From Candidatus Heimdallarchaeota archaeon (GTDB lineage: Archaea; Asgardarchaeota; Heimdallarchaeia; Heimdallarchaeales; Heimdallarchaeaceae): a DNA stretch of 6,578 nucleotides. The notes under the pieces are model-generated. The model saw only the letters and a list, made by a program, of their open reading frames with translations. It did no database searches and had not been told where the DNA came from. Positions 1-5,200 of this stretch are shown piece by piece (positions within the stretch are counted from its first letter, which is position 1; every line of letters begins with the position of its first letter). The stretch is from positions 1-6,578 of the forward strand of contig DAOVRE010000087.1 of assembly GCA_030628305.1 (NCBI GenBank), read 5' to 3'. Made by a program: the position numbers and the translations under genes.

Positions 1-611
1 CATTCTTTGACTTGATAGCACGAAGACATATACTCAAATTTTGCTTCTTTTTCAATCAAAAACTCAATAATCTCTCTTTTAACTTGTGCATTGAAGGGTG
101 CGAGAACCGAAACGTCATTCAAACAACCTAAATTAACAGCATCATTCATCCGCTCTACAAACTCAGGAGTATTATCTGGAAATGTTTTTGCTTCTTCTTT
201 GTTTGCACCGAATAAGATGTGAACTGGTTCCTTGTAACTATCTGCAAAAGCTGAAGCTACGGATATGAATAGGATGTTTCTTGCTGGAATCCATACTTGA
301 TTTGCGGTTTCTTTTGTAAATTTGTTTTCATCAAGTTGCCTAAAATTCGAAAACTCAGGAGGATCCGTTTCAGACGACGCGAGTTTTGAACCTCTTTTTG
401 AGGAGAGTTCTTCTAGGAAATCTAGAGTGATGATTTTGCTTTTCAAATTGTAAAAATCTGCAAATTTCAGATTCAATCTTTTGATAACTTCATCTTCTTT
501 GCTACCATATTTGAAACTCAATAATATTATTTTATCATATTGTCCAAAAGCCCAGTAAAGGCAAGCAGAAGAATCTAATCCACCAGAAAATAATACTATT
601 GCTATACTCAT
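1..611 (-). CDS. queC: 7-cyano-7-deazaguanine (preQ0) synthase QueC, C-terminus cut by window edge
   Basis: QueC makes preQ0 from 7-carboxy-7-deazaguanine, ammonia and ATP in the cytoplasm; it is the last step before the base goes to archaeosine tRNA modification. Reading back from the ATG at 609-611, 203 codons stay open to the window edge. Residues 9-14 are SGGLDS, the pyrophosphate-binding loop of the PP-loop ATPases. Residues 106-123 hold the family segment VWIPARNILFISVASAFA, and 134-153 match the FGAN...FPD..PEF stretch. Residue C198, in SSCY, is the first of the four zinc-binding cysteines; the CGxCxxC part and about 25-30 residues lie beyond the edge. The usual YGQ after the first strands reads YGS here. 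The protein starts directly with the QueC domain, so there is no N-terminal amidotransferase fusion. A GAGG Shine-Dalgarno (plus-strand 619-622) lies 7 nt before the start. The gene follows queD after 61 nt and is last of five in the visible cluster. Family assignment is secure. Confidence 0.95.
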   Translation of the reverse strand, partial: MSIAIVLFSGGLDSSACLYWAFGQYDKIILLSFKYGSKEDEVIKRLNLKFADFYNLKSKIITLDFLEELSSKRGSKLASSETDPPEFSNFRQLDENKFTKETANQVWIPARNILFISVASAFADSYKEPVHILFGANKEEAKTFPDNTPEFVERMNDAVNLGCLNDVSVLAPFNAQVKREIIEFLIEKEAKFEYMSSCYQVKE

Positions 612-672
612 TCTTAATCCTCTTCGCTAAATAACTTGTAGGTTCAACATATTATTATCGTATTATCGAAAA

Positions 673-1128
673 TTAATCACCTGTGTAGATGACCTTGCTT
701 GTAGGAGTTTCCGACATAATTACTGTAACTTTAAATCCTGGAAATTGTTCTTTAATTAAATCATGAAAATAAATGGACATAAGTTCAGCAGTAGTTGCTT
801 CTATTGGTAGTAATATGACATCTTCTCTTGGGAACCTATATCTCTTATCATCACATGTTGTAACTACTACTTCTTTTTCGTTAGTTTCAATGTCAAAATC
901 TTTGCTATTTTCAGGAAGTAAAGTTTTGTGATCTAATTCTTTAAGAATCTCACCCACACCTTTTTTGAAAAGACTAAAATCAATAATCATGTTGCTTTCA
1001 TTTAGTTCACCTTCTAATTCAACTTCAATTTGATAATTGTGACCATGCACACAAGCACATTTATCGTGTTTTGAAAGCATATGGGCACACGCGATTGTAA
1101 GTTTGTCACCAGAAATCCTCAATTTCAT
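673..1128 (-). CDS. queD: 6-carboxy-5,6,7,8-tetrahydropterin synthase QueD (PTPS family)
   Basis: QueD converts dihydroneopterin triphosphate to 6-carboxytetrahydropterin, the second step from GTP to preQ0. The 151-residue protein is a single T-fold domain. Zinc ligands are H16 and the H28-G-H30 pair. The catalytic cysteine is C24, four residues before H28 as in the bacterial enzyme; a second cysteine, C26, is next to it. The LDHK motif (65-68) supplies the Asp/His pair, E115 lies in the ATTAE motif, and E140 is the late substrate-anchoring glutamate. A longer segment at about 75-107, between LDHKTLL and PIEATTAE, is a lineage feature not found in the short bacterial enzymes. An unusually good Shine-Dalgarno, GGTGATC (plus-strand 131 to 137 of the second kilobase, 1131-1137), sits 2 nt before the ATG and overlaps the stop of the preceding DUF366 gene, which fixes the start and suggests coupled translation. 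PTPS paralogues can act on other pterins, but the neighbours queC, queE and mptA argue for QueD. Confidence 0.93.
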   Translation of the reverse strand: MKLRISGDKLTIACAHMLSKHDKCACVHGHNYQIEVELEGELNESNMIIDFSLFKKGVGEILKELDHKTLLPENSKDFDIETNEKEVVVTTCDDKRYRFPREDVILLPIEATTAELMSIYFHDLIKEQFPGFKVTVIMSETPTSKVIYTGD

Positions 1129-1136
1129 TTGATCAC

Positions 1137-1766
1137 CTAATGTATATAACGTGTCTTTGCAACGTCTTCTTTTATCCGCTGTAATTCCTCTACATATCTC
1201 TCTGTTATTTGAACAGCAATTTCTTCTATCTCATCTTCCTTTATGTCCAAATCAAATAAACATGTTGCTTTAACGTGTTGTGGAAAACCTGAACACCTCA
1301 GATTTATTCCAAAGTGTATTTTGCTACTAGATACACTTATACTTGCAATTCCTACATTTAATTTCCTATCATTAATGTATATATCTGTACCTTTTCTTAT
1401 CGTATATATTCCTCTAGACCTTAGAAATTCTATGACTATCTGTGTAAGTACTCTTAATCTATAATATTCAATTTCCATGTTTGGAGGTTGAATGTCAAAT
1501 TCTTCTATGATAAGATGTAAACTGTCATCTGAACTAATTAAAATATCGCTCAGGTGCGATTCTCTTTGTATATCCTTAATATCTACCATCTCTTTTGGAG
1601 ATAATTTCATTCCTCCTCTGAAAACCAGGATTGAGTTTCCTATTACATTGTAATTCTGAGATGTATACTGACTTAAAAGCTGAGATCCATCATAAGTTGT
1701 TAATTTTTTCAAATCTTCAATTATAATAGAATAATTACTCTTATTTTGTATTTTCATTATTTTCAT
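1137..1766 (-). CDS. DUF366-family archaeal protein of unknown function in the preQ0 operon
   Basis: I assign this 209-residue protein to the archaeal DUF366 family from remembered motifs. These are YDGSQL at 25-30, GNSILVFRGG at 43-52, a Ser/His-rich LHLIIEEFD segment at 83-91, and RKGTDIY...KLNVGIASISVSSSKIHFGIN spread over 124-155. The function is not known. Such conserved Arg/Asp/His motifs in an alpha/beta fold suggest an enzyme or ligand binder, not a structural protein. There is no signal peptide, membrane segment or cysteine cluster. The start overlaps the end of mptA by 26 nt, and a second in-frame ATG three codons later (1755-1757) would still overlap by 17 nt. There is no clear Shine-Dalgarno, so translation probably depends on ribosomes finishing mptA. 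The stop lies 8 nt before queD. Being locked between mptA and queD suggests a role in making or using the pterin intermediate or in archaeosine formation; that is inference. Confidence 0.82.
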   Translation of the reverse strand: MKIMKIQNKSNYSIIIEDLKKLTTYDGSQLLSQYTSQNYNVIGNSILVFRGGMKLSPKEMVDIKDIQRESHLSDILISSDDSLHLIIEEFDIQPPNMEIEYYRLRVLTQIVIEFLRSRGIYTIRKGTDIYINDRKLNVGIASISVSSSKIHFGINLRCSGFPQHVKATCLFDLDIKEDEIEEIAVQITERYVEELQRIKEDVAKTRYIH

Positions 1767-2712
1767 GTCCGTTTAATTGCTTATCTAGGCTTTCAAGTGT
1801 TGTTTTAACCTCAGCAACTGCATTATGCTGATGTATACTTTCATAATTTATCTGCTTTACTGATACTATGGTATTGGGAGGCTGATTTACAAATTTGTTA
1901 CTTACCTTACGCAATATGATTCGAACCACGTCTTCTACAAAAACTGGGTGTTGATGGGCATAAAGAACTACTTCAAGCTCATCTTTCCTTTTCAATACTT
2001 CGTGGACTGGAGCACTCATTGATGTTTCAAGAATTTCAATGATGTCTTCAAGTTCTATTCTCTCAGCATCTCTAGGTTGCTCTAATAAAAGTATAGATTT
2101 TGATCGTTGATTGTGAGCTGCAATTGGAACATTTTCAATAACTTTCTTGATTTGTTCTTCAGAAAATCCTTCTTTTAATAATCTCTCTTTAGTTATGTCT
2201 CTTGAAAGTTCTTGTGAGCAAGGGCATACAGTTGTACCTTCGACTTCTGCACCAATGACTTTCGTTATTGTAATCTTGCCCTCCCTTTTTCTAGCATATG
2301 CTCCTGCACGTAGTTTGTGAACGCTGGATTTTGTTCTGGAAATTGCTTTTGAAAATGTTTCCATTTCATAATCCGCTCTTAAGTTAACTTCTGCATAACG
2401 TGCTCCGGGTTGAACTGTAATTACTTTTTCAGCGATTTTTGCACAGAGCTCTTCACAATCTGTAATTACTTCTCCGGTAAGAGTTGCTATAACTTCATTT
2501 ATTGCTTCAATATTCCTTGACATGTGAATGCCTCGTTTTGAGGGTAAAAGATCCACATAAACATCTATTTTAGCCGATAATTCATTATACACTCCGAATC
2601 TTTTTCGTCTTATAATTTTTGGTATATCGCTGATACCTACTCTTCGAATCCCTATCTGTATTCTTGATGGATCAGATTGAACATCAGATAGTTTATCACT
2701 GTTAACTTTCAT
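1741..2712 (-). CDS. mptA: GTP cyclohydrolase MptA (FolE2 / type IB family)
   Basis: This metal-dependent GTP cyclohydrolase opens the imidazole ring of GTP, the first committed step of pterin and deazaguanine synthesis. Characterised archaeal MptA enzymes use Fe(II) and can release dihydroneopterin 2',3'-cyclic phosphate. Family marks in the 323 residues are DVQ at 10-12, the KRGIHMSRN stretch at 59-67 (usual KGxHMSR), GTTVCPCSQE at 159-168 with the cysteine pair C163/C165, the AHNQRS motif at 199-204, and ESIHQHNAVAE at 291-301. The length matches the family. It lies 12 nt downstream of queE; the upstream sequence has no strong Shine-Dalgarno, so the first ATG is taken from homology at DVQ and from the short gap. 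Its 3' end overlaps DUF366. Because queD, queE and queC are in the same cluster, its main product here is probably used for archaeosine, although supply of other pterins cannot be excluded. Confidence 0.94.
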   Translation of the reverse strand: MKVNSDKLSDVQSDPSRIQIGIRRVGISDIPKIIRRKRFGVYNELSAKIDVYVDLLPSKRGIHMSRNIEAINEVIATLTGEVITDCEELCAKIAEKVITVQPGARYAEVNLRADYEMETFSKAISRTKSSVHKLRAGAYARKREGKITITKVIGAEVEGTTVCPCSQELSRDITKERLLKEGFSEEQIKKVIENVPIAAHNQRSKSILLLEQPRDAERIELEDIIEILETSMSAPVHEVLKRKDELEVVLYAHQHPVFVEDVVRIILRKVSNKFVNQPPNTIVSVKQINYESIHQHNAVAEVKTTLESLDKQLNGHENNENTK

Positions 2713-2724
2713 TATTATGACTCT

Positions 2725-3534
2725 CTATAGTATGTTAATGCTCTTGTGCATCTGGACAGAAATACCAATCTTCTCTGGAGGTAAATATTTTCCGGCCAGT
2801 TCAGAGAATTCTTTGATTTGCTTCCATGTAGGTTGTAATATTTTTGTTCCCTTAATAGGCGTTACAATCTGAATTGCTATTGGAACGTCATTTTCTGAGC
2901 ATTTCTTTGTGATTACTTCAAAATCTTCTTTTTTTGAGGATTTGGTTATTACAGTTTTTGCAAAAACCTTGGTCCCAGCATTTTTTAGTATTTTCAATAT
3001 TTTACTTTCATCCTCAATGAGCTGTTCCCAGTTGGTTGATGCGCCTGCAGTTCTATCCTTTAGATCTACACTAGCATAATCTATTTTATCTGCAATTTTT
3101 TCAAGAAACTTGAAATTGTCAGTGAAAGCTGTTTCCAGGAAGATTTTGTAATTTTCAGTTTTGAGTTGATTGAGAATTTCTTCAAGAAATTCAGGTTGGT
3201 AAAGTGGTTCGCCTCCTGTCAAACTAATGGAATGTAAGTCTCTGGTTGTCAACTTTTGAATAATCTCTATGATATTTTCTGAACTGATTGGGTTTTTCTC
3301 TTCTCTAAATTTTTGATTCCCTGCATTTGTTTCAATGTAGCATGTTTTTTGCTTAGTTGTTTTAGCTTTCGGTGAATCACACCAAATACATCCTTTGGTT
3401 CCATGTACTCCTAGAGCAAGAGGGCATCCTGAAAACCGAACAAAAATTTGTCTTAAGCCATAACAACTTCCTTCGATAGAAGCTCCTTCACCTTGAAAAC
3501 TGGAAAATATTTCTTGAATATAACCTGATGGCAT
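2725..3534 (-). CDS. queE: 7-carboxy-7-deazaguanine synthase QueE (radical SAM)
   Basis: QueE is the radical-SAM enzyme that rearranges 6-carboxytetrahydropterin into 7-carboxy-7-deazaguanine, using a [4Fe-4S] cluster, SAM and Mg2+. The 269-residue protein opens with the family signature EIFSSFQGEG (8-17), followed by G22 and VRFSGC up to C37. Cluster cysteines are C37, C49 and C52, a CX11CX2C spacing in place of the standard CX3CX2C; expanded first spacings are known in QueE. SAM-binding TGGEP is at 106-110, LET at 133-135, and the end QMHKS (261-265) matches the usual QueE C-terminus. It is the first gene of the deazaguanine cluster. No Shine-Dalgarno is seen before the ATG at 3532-3534, but a TATA-like box lies about 30 nt upstream, so the transcript is probably leaderless. 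The E2 gene ends 65 nt upstream on the same strand. Confidence 0.94.
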   Translation of the reverse strand: MPSGYIQEIFSSFQGEGASIEGSCYGLRQIFVRFSGCPLALGVHGTKGCIWCDSPKAKTTKQKTCYIETNAGNQKFREEKNPISSENIIEIIQKLTTRDLHSISLTGGEPLYQPEFLEEILNQLKTENYKIFLETAFTDNFKFLEKIADKIDYASVDLKDRTAGASTNWEQLIEDESKILKILKNAGTKVFAKTVITKSSKKEDFEVITKKCSENDVPIAIQIVTPIKGTKILQPTWKQIKEFSELAGKYLPPEKIGISVQMHKSINIL

Positions 3535-3555
3535 TAACTTGTCTTATGCCTGCAG

Positions 3556-3568
3556 ATAAATAAAAATT
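3556..3568 (-). promoter_or_regulatory. Putative TATA box for the queE operon; T-rich end of the E2 transcript
   Basis: On the coding strand this reads AATTTTTATTTAT, centred about 29 nt before the queE start codon. A transcription start about 26 nt downstream would fall almost on the ATG, which agrees with the missing Shine-Dalgarno. The same T-rich run lies just past the E2 stop codon and could also end the E2 transcript, since archaeal terminators are often simple T tracts. Sequence inference only. Confidence 0.4.
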
Positions 3569-3599
3569 TCTTATGTTGATATTTTGGCTAAAAGCTTTT

Positions 3600-4067
3600 C
3601 TACAAGGAATACTTACCTATCTGCTCAAAAGTAGCATACTTTTCAACATATTCTCTTACTTTGCGGGAATATTCCTTTGGGTCGCGTTTCATCAAATTAG
3701 CAGCTGTAGAATTCAATGGATCATCAGGATTTGGGTTGCTAAGTATAAATCGTATTGATTCAATTACGTCTACTAAGTTATTAGCAGGCGTCCAGTCTAC
3801 TCCTAATACGCCTACACATATTCTTGTATCGAAAACATTTGCGTGGAATACTTTTGTTAGCATCTTAACTTTGGGTGGTTTGAATGGATATTCTCTGGGG
3901 ATTTCAATTTCAAGGACAAACACGCCTTCTTCATATAGCCCAGCTCCAAAAATGAACCCTCTCCAGAGCAATGTATTACTATCCACCGGTTTAAATGTTG
4001 GGAGCTCTTTTTTCAATTCGTTAGCTTCAATTGCTATTCTTGGCCAGAATTCTTCTTCTGCTAACAT
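3600..4067 (-). CDS. Eukaryote-type ubiquitin-conjugating (E2) enzyme
   Basis: This is a complete UBC-fold protein of 155 residues, the usual length of a single-domain E2. An E2 takes an activated ubiquitin-like protein from E1 as a cysteine thioester and passes it to target lysines, often with a RING E3. Landmarks are YPFKPPKVKML at 60-70, then HAN at 75-77 in place of the usual HPN, keeping the catalytic Asn (N77). The catalytic cysteine is C84 in RICVGVL, followed by WTPA at 92-95, NPNPDDPLN at 111-119 and a final helix ending VREYVEKYA at 137-145. F62, P94 and A95 match the positions through which eukaryotic E2s touch RING or HECT domains. Oddities are one residue fewer between N77 and C84 than in UBCH5-type E2s, and Gly instead of Asp two residues after the cysteine. 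A purine-rich GGAAGGAT lies 9 nt upstream as a possible Shine-Dalgarno. The 54-codon gene ends 43 nt upstream, so the two are probably cotranscribed. UEV-type inactive relatives are excluded by C84. Confidence 0.95.
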   Translation of the reverse strand: MLAEEEFWPRIAIEANELKKELPTFKPVDSNTLLWRGFIFGAGLYEEGVFVLEIEIPREYPFKPPKVKMLTKVFHANVFDTRICVGVLGVDWTPANNLVDVIESIRFILSNPNPDDPLNSTAANLMKRDPKEYSRKVREYVEKYATFEQIGKYSL

Positions 4068-4110
4068 TTATACAAATCCTTCCTTTAGATTTGACTAATT
4101 GAGATTAAGT

Positions 4111-4275
4111 TTAGTATCCTCCAGACGAACCTTTTTGCAGTTCTAACAATATCATAAGAACAGACGCAATTAAACCCTTTTGATCTCCGGCTATTCTTTT
4201 GAATTCTTCTCTTTCAAGCATCATTGCTACAGAACGCCACCTCACTAATAATTCGACGATGTCTCTTTCACTCAT
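4111..4275 (-). CDS. Small 54-residue helical protein with Gly-Gly-Tyr C-terminus, upstream of E2
   Basis: I do not recognise this protein. The frame runs from the ATG at 4273-4275 to a TAA at 4111-4113. It starts MSERDIVELLVRWRSVAMML, continues with a charged stretch rich in Glu, Arg and Lys (about 21-33), a hydrophobic amphipathic stretch (about 34-47, GLIASVLMILLELQ), and ends KGSSGGY. It looks like two helices with a short flexible tail. It has no cysteine, so it is not a small RING protein like those found in some archaeal ubiquitin clusters, and it is too short and too helical for a beta-grasp ubiquitin. Support for being a real gene: it fills the gap before E2 on the same strand, has a TATA-like box about 33 nt before its start, and has a normal amino-acid mix with no rare runs. 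The exposed Gly-Gly near the C-terminus is suggestive of a modifier precursor but could be only a flexible tail. Confidence 0.65.
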   Translation of the reverse strand: MSERDIVELLVRWRSVAMMLEREEFKRIAGDQKGLIASVLMILLELQKGSSGGY

Positions 4276-4302
4276 TAGCTTTCATTTTAGAAAAGCGAGT
4301 TA

Positions 4303-4313
4303 GATTTATTAAC
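4303..4313 (-). promoter_or_regulatory. Putative TATA box for the small gene and E2
   Basis: On the coding strand this reads GTTAATAAATC, centred about 33 nt before the ATG of the 54-codon gene. The implied transcription start is only a few bases before the ATG, and no Shine-Dalgarno is seen there, so a leaderless or very short leader transcript fits. Confidence 0.38.
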
Positions 4314-4381
4314 ATTACTAATGCTCTAGTGACTTAGACTAATTTATGCAATTTCTTTTCTGAAAATTGGTAACCTATTCC

Positions 4382-4398
4382 AAAAATCTTTTTAATTT
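4382..4398 (+). promoter_or_regulatory. Putative BRE/TATA box for the coiled-coil gene
   Basis: A purine run AAAAA (4382-4386), as in an archaeal BRE, is followed by TCTTTTTAATTT (4387-4398), centred about 35 nt before the ATG at 4428. The implied start of transcription is near 4420, giving a leader of about 8 nt. Confidence 0.4.
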
Positions 4399-4427
4399 CA
4401 ATGCATTCTTTACACTTGTGAGATTAT

Positions 4428-5111
4428 ATGAGTAATCCAGAGGAAATGCTAGTTCAACTAATCAATTCAATAAACAAACTATCTAACTTAGTTCAAAATG
4501 TGAATGAAGCTATTACTAAATTGTCGACCCAAATCACTCAATTAGATACAAAGATGACCGGTTTTTCAAATGTTGAATCACAGGTTTCAGAAGTTGGTCT
4601 AAAATTAAGTGAGATTTCAAATATGAAAGGCATGATTGCAAATTTAACTTCAAAAATAGATGGATTATCAAACTCAGTAATTGCTGCTCCAGTGAAGAAG
4701 TCAGCAAAGAAAAAAGGATCTCTTCCTCCAGCTGAGGTTAAAGAACATGAAAAGCCTAAAGAAGAATATGTTTCACCAGCTCTTAAAGAGGAGGATCCAT
4801 CATTAAGTGCGTCAGATGGAGCAGATGCAGCTTTTAATGCTGTTTCAAATAAGTTTAAACATATAAGCCAAATGATAACCCCACAATCTAGTTGTGGTAA
4901 TATTGGAAAAATGCTAGAAGATTTAAGAGTCGAAGTAGAAACTCAAGTGGGTATGTCTCCAATGCTTTATGAACTCAATTCTTGGGTTAAAAGAGTTGGA
5001 AAAATGCCAGAAGCGGACATTCTTTTACCAGATATTCACAGCGAATTAATTGCTAAATTGGATGATTGGTTAGAGCGAGTTACAAAAGCTATTCATTTGA
5101 AATATCAATGA
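4428..5111 (+). CDS. Unrecognised coiled-coil protein with helical C-terminal domain
   Basis: I do not recognise this 227-residue protein. Three parts are visible. Residues about 12-84 form a regular heptad pattern: I15, L18/V22, V25, I29, L32, I36, L39, M43, F46, V49, V53, V56, L60, I63, then I70, L73, I77, L80 and V84. This predicts about ten heptads of coiled coil, rich in Ser, Asn and Thr and poor in charge. Residues 85-133 are a flexible linker with Lys, Glu and Pro runs. Residues 134-227 look like a compact helical domain with PQSSCGNIGKMLEDL at 152-166, a MSPMLYELNSWV helix (176-187) and a final LDDWLERV helix (211-218). There is no signal peptide or membrane segment, so it is probably cytoplasmic and self-associating. 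It is transcribed divergently from the E2 pair, with the zinc-ribbon gene 88 nt downstream on the same strand. A scaffold or adaptor role is possible but unsupported. Confidence 0.82.
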   Translation: MSNPEEMLVQLINSINKLSNLVQNVNEAITKLSTQITQLDTKMTGFSNVESQVSEVGLKLSEISNMKGMIANLTSKIDGLSNSVIAAPVKKSAKKKGSLPPAEVKEHEKPKEEYVSPALKEEDPSLSASDGADAAFNAVSNKFKHISQMITPQSSCGNIGKMLEDLRVEVETQVGMSPMLYELNSWVKRVGKMPEADILLPDIHSELIAKLDDWLERVTKAIHLKYQ

Positions 5112-5156
5112 GAAGAGAATTACAAAAGTAATACCCTCATCCATATTGATATGATA

Positions 5157-5167
5157 CTTATTTTTTA
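5157..5167 (+). promoter_or_regulatory. Putative TATA box for the zinc-ribbon gene; T run after the coiled-coil gene
   Basis: CTTATTTTTTA is centred about 38 nt before the ATG at 5200, giving a transcription start near 5188 and a leader of about 12 nt with no Shine-Dalgarno. The six-T run could also help end the transcript of the coiled-coil gene, whose stop codon is at 5109-5111. Confidence 0.38.
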
Positions 5168-5200
5168 ACTTATCAAAGTTGACGTCATCTTGATAAGTTA
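5166..5200. repeat. Perfect 11-bp inverted repeat at the zinc-ribbon gene start, likely operator
   Basis: The left arm TAACTTATCAA (5166-5176) and right arm TTGATAAGTTA (5190-5200) are exact reverse complements, separated by a 13-nt spacer. The spacer contains the 8-bp palindrome TGACGTCA at 5180-5187, nearly at the same centre. The left arm touches the TATA-like box and the right arm ends on the A of the start codon, so a bound dimeric regulator would cover the transcription start. In a read-through transcript it would form a hairpin against the start codon. No T run follows the right arm, so it is not a simple terminator. Confidence 0.7.

Larger units (their letters stand above)
4276..4427. 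other. Divergent promoter region between the E2 gene pair and the coiled-coil gene
   Basis: This 152-bp A+T-rich gap separates the minus-strand small gene from the plus-strand coiled-coil gene. It holds one TATA-like element for each direction, near its two ends. I see no open frame of useful length, no RNA gene and no strong hairpin in it. Confidence 0.6.

Noticed and set aside
653..668. Two tandem copies of TATTATCG between queD and queC
   Set aside because: Only two copies of an 8-bp A+T-rich unit; chance is likely and no function can be tied to it.
1243..1464. A 73-codon plus-strand open frame opposite DUF366
   Set aside because: Shadow of a conserved gene; no promoter or ribosome-binding site, and no family resemblance.
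3573..3758. A 61-codon plus-strand frame with hydrophobic, membrane-like composition
   Set aside because: Mostly antisense to the 3' end of E2; the hydrophobicity comes from T-rich DNA.
3661..4098. A 145-codon plus-strand open frame opposite the E2 gene
   Set aside because: It is antisense to an unmistakable E2, has no recognisable motifs and is explained by the codon use of the E2 strand.
4366..4383. TTGG and CCAA flanking GGTAACC in the divergent promoter region as a possible operator
   Set aside because: Arms of four bases are too short to distinguish from chance.
5142..5153. Short inverted repeat CATATTGATATG after the coiled-coil gene
   Set aside because: Five-base arms in A+T-rich DNA are expected by chance, and no T run follows directly.
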